Shown here: one piece after another, positions 51,492 through 60,048 of the stretch | How the letters are laid out: each line of letters begins with the position of its first letter | Numbering within the stretch: position 1 is the first letter of the stretch | NCBI GenBank assembly: GCA_035515235.1 | Contig: DATJBS010000033.1 | Span: 100,311-164,310, forward strand | Reading direction: 5' to 3' | Length of the DNA: 64,000 nucleotides | Source: JAMLHH01 sp035515235 | Lineage (GTDB): Bacteria > Bacteroidota > Bacteroidia > Chitinophagales > JADIYW01 | Position numbers and translations under genes: made by a program | The notes under the pieces: model-generated | The model's database searches: none | The model's input: only the letters and a program-made list of their open reading frames with translations | Told to the model about the DNA's origin: nothing

Positions 51492-52763
51492 ATGAATTTC
51501 ACAGATTTACAATTGCACCCGATTATCCTACAAGCTCTGGCGGATATGAAATATAACGAGCCTACAGAAATTCAAAAGCAAGCAATTCCAATTGTATTTG
51601 AGCGAAAAGATGTTTTGGGATGTGCTCAGACAGGCACAGGGAAAACAGCTGCATTTGTTTTACCAATTGCACATCAAATTATCACTTTAATAGAAGATAA
51701 AACCATCTCTAAAAAGGAATTGAAATGTTTGATTTTAGCTCCAACAAGAGAATTGGCGATTCAAATCAATCAGTCTATTGAAGATATATTGAAATATTCA
51801 AATGTCCGTCATGCGGTAATTTACGGTGGAGTAGATGTCGACCCACAAGTCGATCAGTTGAAAAAAATACATCCTCAGATATTAGTAGCGACACCGGGAA
51901 GATTTCTGGATATATATGGATATAAATTTCTTACGCTGAAACATATCAAGTTTTTGGTGCTAGATGAAGCAGATAGAATGCTGGATTTAGGTTTTCAAAA
52001 AGAGCTTAATTCTATCATCAAACTTTTGCCTAAATCAATTCAGACCTTATTGTTTTCAGCAACTTTGACCGAGAAAATTCAAACTATTGCTAAAAGTATT
52101 TTAAGAAAACCTGTTTATATTGAAGTCAGTCCTTCAGCTTCTACATCAGAGCAAATTGAGCAATATCTTTACCCAGTAGGACCTGAGAATAAAATCAACT
52201 TAATGATTTATCTAGCTAAAAAGCTAAAGCCAAAAAGCATGATTGTCTTTACTAAGACTAAAGCCGGAGCAGATGAATTAGTGGTCATGATGAAAAGAGA
52301 AAATATAGATGCTGAAGCATTGCATAGTAATCGTTCACAGAATGTAAGGATTAGATTGTTGGATCAATTCAAAAGAAACAAACTCAAAATTCTAGTAGCC
52401 ACAGATATTGCTTCGAGAGGATTGGACGTAGATGGTATAGAATACGTGGTCAATTATGATGTTCCACTTGTTCCAGAAGTTTATACACATAGGGTAGGCC
52501 GTACCGGTAGAGCTTCTGCTTCTGGTAAAGCATTCACTTTAGTAGGTCCACAGGATTGGAATTTGATTGAAAAAATACAAGAATTAACTCAGCAAGAAAT
52601 TCCCGTAGAAACACAACACCCTTATATTATTTCACTTGGATTTATGAATAGGAAAGAAGAGATTCAACCTGTTGCTTTAACTCCATTACCTAGTAAAAAG
52701 AAAAAGATTTCTTCTAAAGAAAGACGCAGAAAAAAAGCATCCAAAGATAAAAATCAAAACTGA
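51492..52763 (+). CDS. DEAD-box ATP-dependent RNA helicase (RhlE-like)
   Basis: 423 residues. All core motifs are present: Q motif (EPTEIQKQAIPIV), Walker A CAQTGTGKTAAF, PTRELAIQ, TPGR, DEAD in LVLDEADRMLDLGF, SAT in LLFSATLTEKI, and the C-terminal ATDIASRGLDVDG and HRVGRTGRAS. A Lys/Arg-rich tail (about 395-423) likely binds RNA. Probably used in ribosome assembly or RNA decay, possibly at low temperature. Monocistronic, with a terminator shared with the convergent DUF4412 gene. Confidence 0.95.
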   Translation: MNFTDLQLHPIILQALADMKYNEPTEIQKQAIPIVFERKDVLGCAQTGTGKTAAFVLPIAHQIITLIEDKTISKKELKCLILAPTRELAIQINQSIEDILKYSNVRHAVIYGGVDVDPQVDQLKKIHPQILVATPGRFLDIYGYKFLTLKHIKFLVLDEADRMLDLGFQKELNSIIKLLPKSIQTLLFSATLTEKIQTIAKSILRKPVYIEVSPSASTSEQIEQYLYPVGPENKINLMIYLAKKLKPKSMIVFTKTKAGADELVVMMKRENIDAEALHSNRSQNVRIRLLDQFKRNKLKILVATDIASRGLDVDGIEYVVNYDVPLVPEVYTHRVGRTGRASASGKAFTLVGPQDWNLIEKIQELTQQEIPVETQHPYIISLGFMNRKEEIQPVALTPLPSKKKKISSKERRRKKASKDKNQN

Positions 52764-52793
52764 TTTCACTTTGAATGCTTAAAGGATTAAAAG

Positions 52794-52826
52794 GGAATGT
52801 GATGATAGATTACATTCCTATTTTTT
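52794..52826. terminator. Terminator between the helicase and DUF4412 genes
   Basis: A seven-base stem (GGAATGT/ACATTCC), 11-base loop, followed on the plus strand by seven Ts. The right arm overlaps the last codons of the convergent gene. Confidence 0.75.
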
Positions 52827-53733
52827 TGTAAGAGCTTAATTTAAAAGTTTTACCATCTTTAAATATTTCAGTAGCCTCCATAGTCACTGTGTCCTTAGAC
52901 TTGGTCTCCGTAGTGATGACTTTCAATAACATACCCATAGGCATTCCTTCCATAGTCGGTAAAGCTGATTTTTGTTTCTTGCCGAAAGAATTAGTAAATC
53001 CACCTGCCATTTTGTTATAATCGAATTTAATATCTTGAGTCGTCCAGATTTTAGATTCACTTTCAGAACTCGTCATTTTATAGATATCGCAATTATAACC
53101 TAGTATTTTTTCAGTTCCAATTTTTTCAAATTTCACATCTGCAGGTATTTCATCATCAATTTCGTCTTCTACACTTTCTAGAATTTTATCCGAAACAGCT
53201 TTCATATTGCTTTTGATAGCCATGTAAGACTTATCATTTTCTTGTATAATGATCATCGTTTCTTTTTCTAAATCCATAATTATGGTAGAATTCTGCTCAT
53301 CTGTATGCATAGCTGTAATTCCATCTTCACTCATCCACATTGTCATAGTGGGCATTTCTTTAGTTTTCTCTTTAGAATTGGTAGAGCTCATTTTGTAGGT
53401 AACACCAAATCCGAATTTATATTGATCTCTCAATTCTGGCGTACCACCAAACATACTCGTTATGTCTAGTCCTTGTGAAGGATTAGTTTTGCTGTTGGAT
53501 TTGTCCCCTTTTTGAAGTGATTCTTCAATGGATTGCTCTGTTTTGTCAAAGCTTTTGTCTATCGCATTATCAATTTTCTGTTCAATTTTTTGGTCTGCTT
53601 TACGTTTTAATTTGTCATTGACTTTACTGCCGATATTATTCCATATCTGAGCTTGTGCAGACGAAAACGATAAAGACATCAATAGTACAAGAAATAAAAT
53701 CTTGGGACTTAAAGTTTTAAGTAGCTTTTTCAT
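52810..53733 (-). CDS. DUF4412 domain secreted protein
   Basis: 307 residues. Signal 1-29 (ends SAQAQ). A Lys/Asp/Gln-rich coiled-coil-like segment follows (NDKLKRKADQKIEQKIDNAI). The DUF4412 domain covers most of the remainder (FGFGVTYKMSSTNSKEKTKE, MTMWMSEDGI, KILGYNCDIYKMTSSESESK). A periplasmic or outer-membrane-associated protein of unknown function, common in Bacteroidota. Confidence 0.85.
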   Translation of the reverse strand: MKKLLKTLSPKILFLVLLMSLSFSSAQAQIWNNIGSKVNDKLKRKADQKIEQKIDNAIDKSFDKTEQSIEESLQKGDKSNSKTNPSQGLDITSMFGGTPELRDQYKFGFGVTYKMSSTNSKEKTKEMPTMTMWMSEDGITAMHTDEQNSTIIMDLEKETMIIIQENDKSYMAIKSNMKAVSDKILESVEDEIDDEIPADVKFEKIGTEKILGYNCDIYKMTSSESESKIWTTQDIKFDYNKMAGGFTNSFGKKQKSALPTMEGMPMGMLLKVITTETKSKDTVTMEATEIFKDGKTFKLSSYKKIGM

Positions 53734-53971
53734 AATTCTTATTTACTTTAAAAATAGTTATAATATAGAGAAGTGTCAAATTTTGTAAGTGCTTATGTTG
53801 AGTATATATCACTAAAATACTTCAAAAAAACATTCTTGATACAGATAATCAATATTTTATAAATCAATATTGAAGTGTAAAGTTTTATCAATTTCTTTAA
53901 GTTATGGCTACTTATATCAGATAGGACCCATTTTAATTGGGTATGATAAATGGCTTTTATATCTTCATGAT

Positions 53972-54874
53972 ATGGATGCTTTAGTAATTGGTGACTTGAT
54001 ATTGGATATTTATAATATTGGAATAATTTCTAGAATTTCTCCAGAAGCTCCAGTGCCGGTGGTTTTAAATCCAGAGAAGACCTATGCTGCGGGAGGAGCC
54101 GCTAATGTCGCTGTGAATTTAGCATCTATGGGATTGGAGATAGGCATTGCAGGAATAGTCGGTATGGATCACAATTCTCTTCAAATGAAAAATATTTTGA
54201 GTGAATACTATATACAATCCGTAGTTATCGCTTCTGAAACTTCTCCTACTATTACTAAAATCAGAGTAATAGGCAATGGCAAGCACTTAGTAAGATTAGA
54301 TAATGAGATGAAGTATACTCATGAAGCAGATGTTTTGCTCAATAATGTATTGAAATTAGAGGTGCCTTCTTGGGTAGTATTAAGTGATTATGATAAAGGT
54401 AGTTTAGCAGATACTAAAAGATATATTGCACATTTTCAGTCCAAAGGCGCAAAAGTTATTGTAGATCCCAAAAAAGAAATGTCAGCTTATGAAGGTGCTT
54501 GGTTCATTAAACCCAATAAAAATGAATTTCTAAAATATGTAGGAGTTTTCGATTCACATGAGGAATTAGTCCTCAAGGCACAAGAAGCTATTCAAACCTA
54601 TCATTTCGAACATATGCTAGTGACCTTAGGAGGAGAGGGGATGATGTATGTTACTGCTGATGAATTTGAGTTTTTTCCAGCTATTAATCAAGAAGTGGCA
54701 GATATCACAGGCGCAGGAGATACTGTTTTAGCTGGATTAGTATATGCTCTAGCTAAAGGATCTTCTATAAAAGATGCAATTCTGTTTTCTAAACGTATGG
54801 CAGAATTGTCTGTTACCAAAGTAGGAACTTATGTCCTTCAAAAAGAAGATATTTTAGTGAAACAACCTTCATAA
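53972..54874 (+). CDS. PfkB-family sugar kinase, RfaE1/HldA-like (heptose-7-phosphate kinase)
   Basis: 300 residues from the ATG at 53972 (MDALVIGDLILD), which places the ribokinase-type start where expected; an upstream TTG would add an unlikely leader. Motifs: SRISPEAPVPVV (typical of the HldE/RfaE kinase domain), YAAGGAANVAVNLASMG, KPNKNEFLKYVG, and the PfkB signature DITGAGDTVLAGLVYALAKG. In E. coli this domain phosphorylates D-glycero-D-manno-heptose 7-phosphate for LPS core. The nucleotidyltransferase half of HldE is absent here, as in split RfaE1 proteins. Other sugar substrates are possible. Confidence 0.85.
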   Translation: MDALVIGDLILDIYNIGIISRISPEAPVPVVLNPEKTYAAGGAANVAVNLASMGLEIGIAGIVGMDHNSLQMKNILSEYYIQSVVIASETSPTITKIRVIGNGKHLVRLDNEMKYTHEADVLLNNVLKLEVPSWVVLSDYDKGSLADTKRYIAHFQSKGAKVIVDPKKEMSAYEGAWFIKPNKNEFLKYVGVFDSHEELVLKAQEAIQTYHFEHMLVTLGGEGMMYVTADEFEFFPAINQEVADITGAGDTVLAGLVYALAKGSSIKDAILFSKRMAELSVTKVGTYVLQKEDILVKQPS

Positions 54875-54876
54875 AA

Positions 54877-54902
54877 AAAGGAACCTTTTTCAAGATTCCT
54901 TT
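54877..54902. terminator. Bidirectional terminator between the kinase and dapA
   Basis: AAAGGAACCTT pairs with AAGATTCCTTT (with wobble) around a short loop. A-run on the left, T on the right; it serves convergent genes. Confidence 0.75.
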
Positions 54903-54928
54903 GTAGATATATTTTATTTTTCAAAAAT

Positions 54929-55861
54929 TTAGTTGACGGTAGCTTTTACTTTATCGCCTACAAGAGCTTTAAATTCTTTACCTAAACCAGCTAATTTCTG
55001 TCCGATTCTTTTTCTCAATTCGTAATTGACAGGAACTAAAGGCAGTCTTTGCTCATCTTGACAAACACCGATAAATTCTAAGGCACATTTGACTCCAGCA
55101 GGATTACCTTGCTCAAACATCATTGAAATCAATTCATCCAATTCAAACAAAATCTTTCTAGAAGTCTCAAAATCTCCTTCTAGACCTTTATGCACCATCG
55201 TACTGAACAGTTTTGGAGTAGCATTTGCGATTACAGAAATTACACCATCAAAACCCAAAGTAAGTTGGGGAACAATGATATCGTCATTTCCAGATAATAA
55301 GAAGAAATTTTCAGGTTTCTGTCTTGCCAAGTCTAAAATCTGTCCCCAATCCGTGCTTGCTTCCTTGATACCGATGATATTTTCAAACTCATTCGCTAAT
55401 TGCAAAGTGGTGTGAGCACGCATATTAGAAGCAGTACGTCCAGGCACATTATACAAAATGATAGGAAGAGGAGAATTCAAAGAAATCGTTTTGAAATGCT
55501 CATAAATTCCCTCTTGAGTAGGTTTATTATAAGAAGGCACTACAGATAAGATAGCATCTACGCCAGTTAAGTCGTAAGTCTTCAAATCATTGACAGTTTC
55601 CATAGTATTATTACCACCAAAACCAGCAATCACAGGCACTCTACTATTCGCTACTTCCACAGCTTTAGTGATGAGGTTCTGCTTTTCCTCTTTATTAAGA
55701 GTGACTGATTCGCCAGTCGTACCTAATACAATGATATAATCTACGCCATTATCAATCACGTAGTGGATGACTTTCTCAAATTCGTCATAGTTGACTTCTT
55801 TTTGAGCATTAAAAGGGGTGACTAGTGCGACCCCTACACCTCTTAAATCAGGAGTGTTCAT
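54929..55861 (-). CDS. dapA: 4-hydroxy-tetrahydrodipicolinate synthase
   Basis: 310 residues, the usual length. Active-site pieces: TTGES (residues 48-52), the Tyr in LYNVPGRTASNM (Tyr138) and the Schiff-base Lys166 in IIGIKEAS. It condenses pyruvate with aspartate semialdehyde in lysine and diaminopimelate synthesis. A DUF6913 gene lies 4 bp upstream, so they are co-transcribed. Confidence 0.95.
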   Translation of the reverse strand: MNTPDLRGVGVALVTPFNAQKEVNYDEFEKVIHYVIDNGVDYIIVLGTTGESVTLNKEEKQNLITKAVEVANSRVPVIAGFGGNNTMETVNDLKTYDLTGVDAILSVVPSYNKPTQEGIYEHFKTISLNSPLPIILYNVPGRTASNMRAHTTLQLANEFENIIGIKEASTDWGQILDLARQKPENFFLLSGNDDIIVPQLTLGFDGVISVIANATPKLFSTMVHKGLEGDFETSRKILFELDELISMMFEQGNPAGVKCALEFIGVCQDEQRLPLVPVNYELRKRIGQKLAGLGKEFKALVGDKVKATVN

Positions 55862-55865
55862 ATAT

Positions 55866-56390
55866 CTAAGATAAATATTTGTCTATATCGTCAATAAGTC
55901 CATCAATATCATCTCTCTTTTCTGCCAATAAAATGCAATCGTAAGGTTCCAACAAGTTTTTCTCGTTAAATCCTATTCTGCAACTTGCTCTCGACAAAGC
56001 CGAAATATATTCAAATGGAATTAATTCTTTGGGTGCAAAATTAATCAAAATATCGAAAGGATACTTGATAAAATAACCAATTGTTCCGCCCTTCGGTTTG
56101 CCAAACCAATTGACATCTTTTTTGGTGATATAGGGAAAAAGGTAATTGATGTGATGGTTTCTTTGATTCAAAAATCCTAGCATTTGCACATCTTTCCCTT
56201 CCTTCTTCAACCTTTCTGCATATGATTGGATAGAATCTCTTTGACTCGACTCGTCGGCTTGAAACAAAATCCCAACTTTTTGAGCAGTCTTTACAGACAA
56301 TACTTTGTGCACCACGTTTTTGTTCATCTTTTTTACTACAAAACGTTTAAACGCAGCATGCCTGAAAATATCAAAAAAACCTGTCATCAT
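55866..56390 (-). CDS. DUF6913 family protein
   Basis: 174 residues, no signal peptide. The body (VGILFQADESSQRDSIQSYA, NYLFPYITKKDVNWFGKPKG, YPFDILINFAPKELIPFEYI, ASCRIGFNEKNL, YDCILLAEK) matches the small Bacteroidota family now called DUF6913. Function unknown. It precedes dapA with a 4-bp gap. Two start codons (MM) stand in tandem. Confidence 0.8.
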   Translation of the reverse strand: MMTGFFDIFRHAAFKRFVVKKMNKNVVHKVLSVKTAQKVGILFQADESSQRDSIQSYAERLKKEGKDVQMLGFLNQRNHHINYLFPYITKKDVNWFGKPKGGTIGYFIKYPFDILINFAPKELIPFEYISALSRASCRIGFNEKNLLEPYDCILLAEKRDDIDGLIDDIDKYLS

Positions 56391-56673
56391 AAACAGTCAC
56401 AAATGTAATATTAATCCAACAAACTAATCACTTCTTACCATGGTTTCAAGCGAATAGAATGTTATTTACCAGAACATAAGCATTTTTTATAAAATTATTT
56501 GGGCGTATCCGCTCGATTTTAGAATCGAGCGGTCGATTGCTCCTTCCGGCTTCTCTCTCCTAAAGTCGGGAGTGATCCTCCTTGTCGCCATCTTACGCAG
56601 GCGTTTCGGTTCAGTTTTACGAGTTGATTATTGTGTTACGTCATGCAGTAAGCATCTAAGAGTATTTGGTAGA

Positions 56674-57047
56674 GAGATTCTGAACCAAGTTCAGAATGAC
56701 ACTCTAGGACAACTTTTATGGATTTATTCATATTTTGTACAGAGATCCTTTCAGGATGACATACTACTTCTGAATGCAAACCTTAATTTCTTAATGTTTC
56801 AATTTTATTGCAGCGTCCTGCTGTAAGCATCTATGTGTAAATGGTACAGAGGTCCTTTGAGGATGACATATTGCTTCTGAATGCAACAACTTAACTTCTT
56901 AATGTTTCAATTTCATTGCAGCGTCATGGTGTAAGCATCTATGTGTAAATATTAGAGAGATCCTTTCAGGATGACATATTACTTCTGAATGCAACATCTT
57001 AACTTCTTAATGTTTCAATTTTCAATACAGAGTCCTGCTGCAAGCAT
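56674..57047. repeat. 108-bp intergenic repeat array, left of the AAA ATPase gene
   Basis: About three units with a 107-109 bp period (unit starts near 56739, 56810/56846, 56918, 57027). Each unit carries GAGATCCTTTCAGGATGACAT (with a short ATCCT/AGGAT palindrome), a TTAACTTCTTAATGTTTCAA phrase, and GCAGCGTCnTGnTGTAAGCA. At 56674 a related palindrome (TTCTGAAC/GTTCAGAA) occurs. From 56391 to 56673 and from 57048 to 57314 I see only AT-rich sequence and short repeats (TAATATTTCC-type), no gene. Confidence 0.85.
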
Positions 57048-57314
57048 AGAATGAGAGAAAGGAATTACTAGCATACGCAAAGCATTTTCTTAAAGCTTTA
57101 ATGTTTTTTTTTATTTTCTACTAATTTCTTTATCACAGGTGGGTTTGTTATTTATAGTAAGTGAACAAAAAAGAATATTAACATTTCAATTGCTAAATCT
57201 AGCTACTATTAATATTTCCAGTATAGAGTAATAATTATCACTAATATTTCCATTACAATAGTAATATTAATATCAAATTTTCCATTAGCTTATAATTTGT
57301 ATTATATTTGAAGG

Positions 57315-58448
57315 ATGCAACACTTGAATAGGATACTAGAATCACCTCTTAAAAAGTGGCTTTTTAAAGGAAAAGCACTAATACTTACTGGCGCTCGACA
57401 AGTAGGTAAGACGACTTTATTACATAATATGATAGATTCGGATGATAGTGTTTTGTGGCTCAATGCAGATGAAGCTCATGTGCGAGCTCGCTTGAGTGAA
57501 TTGAATATAGCTTCTTTAAAACAGATAGTCGGCAATTATAAAATAGTAGTAATAGATGAAGTACAGCGGATTGGAGATGCAGGCTTGTTATTGAAAATTC
57601 TTGTGGACAATTTCAAATCCACACAGATAATAGCAACAGGTTCATCTGCTTTAGATATTTCCGAACGTATATTCGAACCATTGACAGGCCGCCATTTGTT
57701 GTTTCATTTATATCCATTCTCTTTAAAAGAATTGTATTTTAATAAGTCTTTATTTGAAGTTGAAAGCCAATTGCCTTTTCATTTAATATATGGTAATTAT
57801 CCAGATATTTGTTTGAATAGAGCTGACGCAAAAATGTTTTTGAAGAATCTTGCAGGTCAATATTTATACAAAGATGTTTTAGTTTGGAAAGACATCCGCA
57901 AACCAGAATTGTTAGATAAACTCCTCAGACTTTTAGCATATCAAGTGGGAAGTGAAGTTTCCATTCATGAACTCGCTAATCAGTTGAAAGTAAAATCAGA
58001 AACTATCGAAAGCTATATCGATTTACTTGAAAAGTCTTTTGTCATCTACCGTTTGAATGCTTTTAGCAATCATCCTCGAAAAGAAGTTACTAAGATGAGT
58101 AAGATTTACTTTTGGGATAATGGAATTCGGAATGCTATCATAGGTAATTTTGACGATATCACTACCAGACAAGATGTAGGCATCTTGTGGGAAAACTTCA
58201 TCATCAGTGAAAGGTTGAAAATGAATAGTTGGTTGGATCAAGATAGACAAAGTTATTTCTGGCGAAACTATAATCAGAGCGAAGTGGATTATGTAGAAGT
58301 CGATAATAAAATAATTTCAGCGTATGAAATTAAATGGAATACACATAAAAAGTTTAAAGTGACTGCAGCATTTACGAATGCTTATCCAGACACTCAGACA
58401 GATGTTATCACACCAAGGTCATTCGGGAAATTTGCTATGCTGGATTAA
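57315..58448 (+). CDS. AAA_14/DUF4143 ATP-binding protein
   Basis: 377 residues. Walker A GARQVGKTTLL near residue 28; Walker B VVIDEVQRI near 77; sensor IATGSSALDIS near 107. The middle part is DUF4143 (LYKDVLVWKDIRKPELLDKL, LRLLAYQVGSEVSIHELANQ). The C-terminal part has a PD-(D/E)xK-like pattern (SEVDYVEVDNKIISAYEIKW). These ATPases are widespread and often mobile; function is unproven. It stands alone in a 2.7-kb stretch between arrays of the same 108-bp repeat, with no other gene nearby. Confidence 0.9.
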   Translation: MQHLNRILESPLKKWLFKGKALILTGARQVGKTTLLHNMIDSDDSVLWLNADEAHVRARLSELNIASLKQIVGNYKIVVIDEVQRIGDAGLLLKILVDNFKSTQIIATGSSALDISERIFEPLTGRHLLFHLYPFSLKELYFNKSLFEVESQLPFHLIYGNYPDICLNRADAKMFLKNLAGQYLYKDVLVWKDIRKPELLDKLLRLLAYQVGSEVSIHELANQLKVKSETIESYIDLLEKSFVIYRLNAFSNHPRKEVTKMSKIYFWDNGIRNAIIGNFDDITTRQDVGILWENFIISERLKMNSWLDQDRQSYFWRNYNQSEVDYVEVDNKIISAYEIKWNTHKKFKVTAAFTNAYPDTQTDVITPRSFGKFAMLD

Positions 58449-58562
58449 GTTGGATTGCTGAGATATCAATTAGAGAAACATACATTTTAACCTCATAATA
58501 TTTCAATTTTAGTGTTTAGTCATTCTGATAAAGAAGGAATCTCTTAAGAACATTATAATTAT

Positions 58563-58808
58563 GAGATCCTTTCAGGATGACATATTGCTTCTTAATGCAA
58601 CATCTTAACTTCTTAATGTTTCAATTTCAATACAGCGTCATGCTGTAAGCATCTATGTGTAATTAGTAAAGAGATCCTTTCAGGATGACATACTACTTCT
58701 GAATGCAAACCTTAATTTCTTAATGTTTCAATTTCATTGCAGCGTCCTGCTGTAAGCATCTATGTGTAAATGGTATAAAGATTCTTTCAGGATGACATAC
58801 TACTTCTT
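58563..58808. repeat. 108-bp intergenic repeat array, right of the AAA ATPase gene
   Basis: About two and a half units of the array seen at 56739-57047, in the same orientation: AGATCCTTTCAGGATGACAT at 58565, again near 58673 and a degenerate copy near 58780, with the TGTAAGCATCTATGTGTAA phrase between. A TTCTGAAAC/GTTCAGAA palindrome like that at 56674 occurs near 59032. The rest of 58449-59076 has no gene. Confidence 0.85.
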
Positions 58809-59076
58809 AAATGACATCTTATAAAGATGATATTTTGGTAGATGATTAATAATGTGAAATAGAAAATCCCAGAGGGATGACATTTTAAAAAATCGAAATT
58901 TTATTGGATTTTTTGTTTTTGTATTTCATAACGCCACACTAAGGGATCCGTGAGGGGAAAAGGAGTACTAGAAATTGGGGGCTTATTCAGCGTATTCATT
59001 ACGGATTTGTTCCGCAATCTTTAACAGTAGATTCTGAAACAAGTTCAGAATGACGGGTTTAGAATAACAACATTGT

Positions 59077-59099
59077 TCAACCTCTTTTAGGGATATACA
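59077..59099 (+). mobile_element. Solitary IS end, identical to the left end of the 24.5-kb IS3 element
   Basis: These 23 bp are the exact reverse complement of positions 24500-24522, the outer end of the intact IS. The match stops abruptly on both sides, and no transposase or other end is near. It is followed by GTCT-rich simple sequence like that which flanks the intact IS. Confidence 0.8.
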
Positions 59100-59132
59100 A
59101 TGGTCTATGGTCTGTTGTCTATAGTCTGTTGT

Positions 59133-59318
59133 CTATCGTCTAACAAAACTTCTACAAGCTTTTTTACTTGCTTCTTTCTTTTTGTTTTTAACCACTTTAG
59201 GAGCAAAGCGACCATCATAAGCACCTTGTGAGACAGCCATTTCTCTTCTGGATTTTTTAATAGCTTTGATAAGGCTGTTTTTCTTTTTCACGGTAATTTC
59301 TTTTTCTTTTATAATCAA
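59133..59318 (-). CDS. Small very basic protein, unknown
   Basis: 61 residues, about one third Lys/Arg (KSRREMAVSQGAYDGRFAPK, VVKNKKKEASKKACRS). The middle reads like a small conserved ribosome- or nucleic-acid-associated protein, but I cannot name a family. Its last residues (FVRR) and stop lie in GTCT-type simple sequence, so the end may have been altered by repeat spread. Low complexity makes it uncertain as a gene. Confidence 0.45.
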   Translation of the reverse strand: MIIKEKEITVKKKNSLIKAIKKSRREMAVSQGAYDGRFAPKVVKNKKKEASKKACRSFVRR

Positions 59319-59441
59319 ATGTATGATATCTATACATTATTAATGGAAGTTTAGTTCCCTCAAGTGCTGAATACAAAGTTTTATCCAATGATTCTTAACC
59401 TAAATTCAATTTTAAAGTAGGTCATTCCACCTATAAACCAT

Positions 59442-59449
59442 TAACTTTG
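59442..59449 (+). promoter_or_regulatory. -7 box of the lipoprotein/mevalonate gene cluster
   Basis: TAACTTTG matches TAnnTTTG, 16 bp before the ATG at 59466. Likely drives the four-gene run to 63302. Confidence 0.55.
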
Positions 59450-59465
59450 GAACAATTTAAAATCA

Positions 59466-60008
59466 ATGAAACAGTTCAAAATATTTATCGGGTTATTTAC
59501 ATTTTCAGTAATAGCTCTTTTCTCTTGTAAGTATCCTGATATTCCAAAGCATATTGATATCAGAAACAAGTTGCAATTAGATTATGCTCCATATCTCAGA
59601 AAAACAGAAGACTTGCATCCTAATGCAGCTGTAGGACTTCAAAATAAATACAGAGATGTATATTATATCGTAGTTTCTCACCCATGGAAATCAGATTCAG
59701 GATATGTGAAATTTCTTTTTGACTCCTTATCTAATGATTTGAAGAATGTCACAAATGCAGATCAAGCGCTTAAAGAAACTGTCGTTTTAAGAGATACTGC
59801 CTATATCAATGCAAAAGGTTATTTCGTTCAAGATTTATTATTGGTGGGAGTTTTAAAAGATGAGAAACTTATTTTTGATATGCAATTGATTCAAAAAGAT
59901 TCTTCTTTATTTCAAACTTCCGGTTGGTGCTTTTTAGAAAAGCGTGATTTATGGCTAAAAGACATTGAAGCTATGAACGAATCTATCACCATCCCTGAAC
60001 CAAAATAG
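59466..60008 (+). CDS. Lipoprotein of unknown function, first gene of the mevalonate cluster
   Basis: 180 residues. A lipobox ends at Cys21 (ALFSCKYPD). The mature part has no family I recognise; it reads as a mixed alpha/beta domain (DVYYIVVSHPWKSDSGYVKF, VQDLLLVGVLKDEKLIFDMQ). It lies 40 bp upstream of the fni gene on the same strand and shares its promoter. No link to isoprenoid synthesis can be read from its sequence. Confidence 0.75.
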   Translation: MKQFKIFIGLFTFSVIALFSCKYPDIPKHIDIRNKLQLDYAPYLRKTEDLHPNAAVGLQNKYRDVYYIVVSHPWKSDSGYVKFLFDSLSNDLKNVTNADQALKETVVLRDTAYINAKGYFVQDLLLVGVLKDEKLIFDMQLIQKDSSLFQTSGWCFLEKRDLWLKDIEAMNESITIPEPK

Positions 60009-60048
60009 GTTTATTGCATTATTAAGTATCATTGATCTTCAAGAAAAT

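Noticed and set aside
56572..56826. 84-residue open frame on the plus strand
   Set aside because: It crosses the 108-bp repeat array and the open frame is explained by repeated non-coding DNA.
56739..57047. Possible CRISPR array
   Set aside because: Whole 108-bp units are repeated, including the parts that would be spacers, and there are no cas genes.
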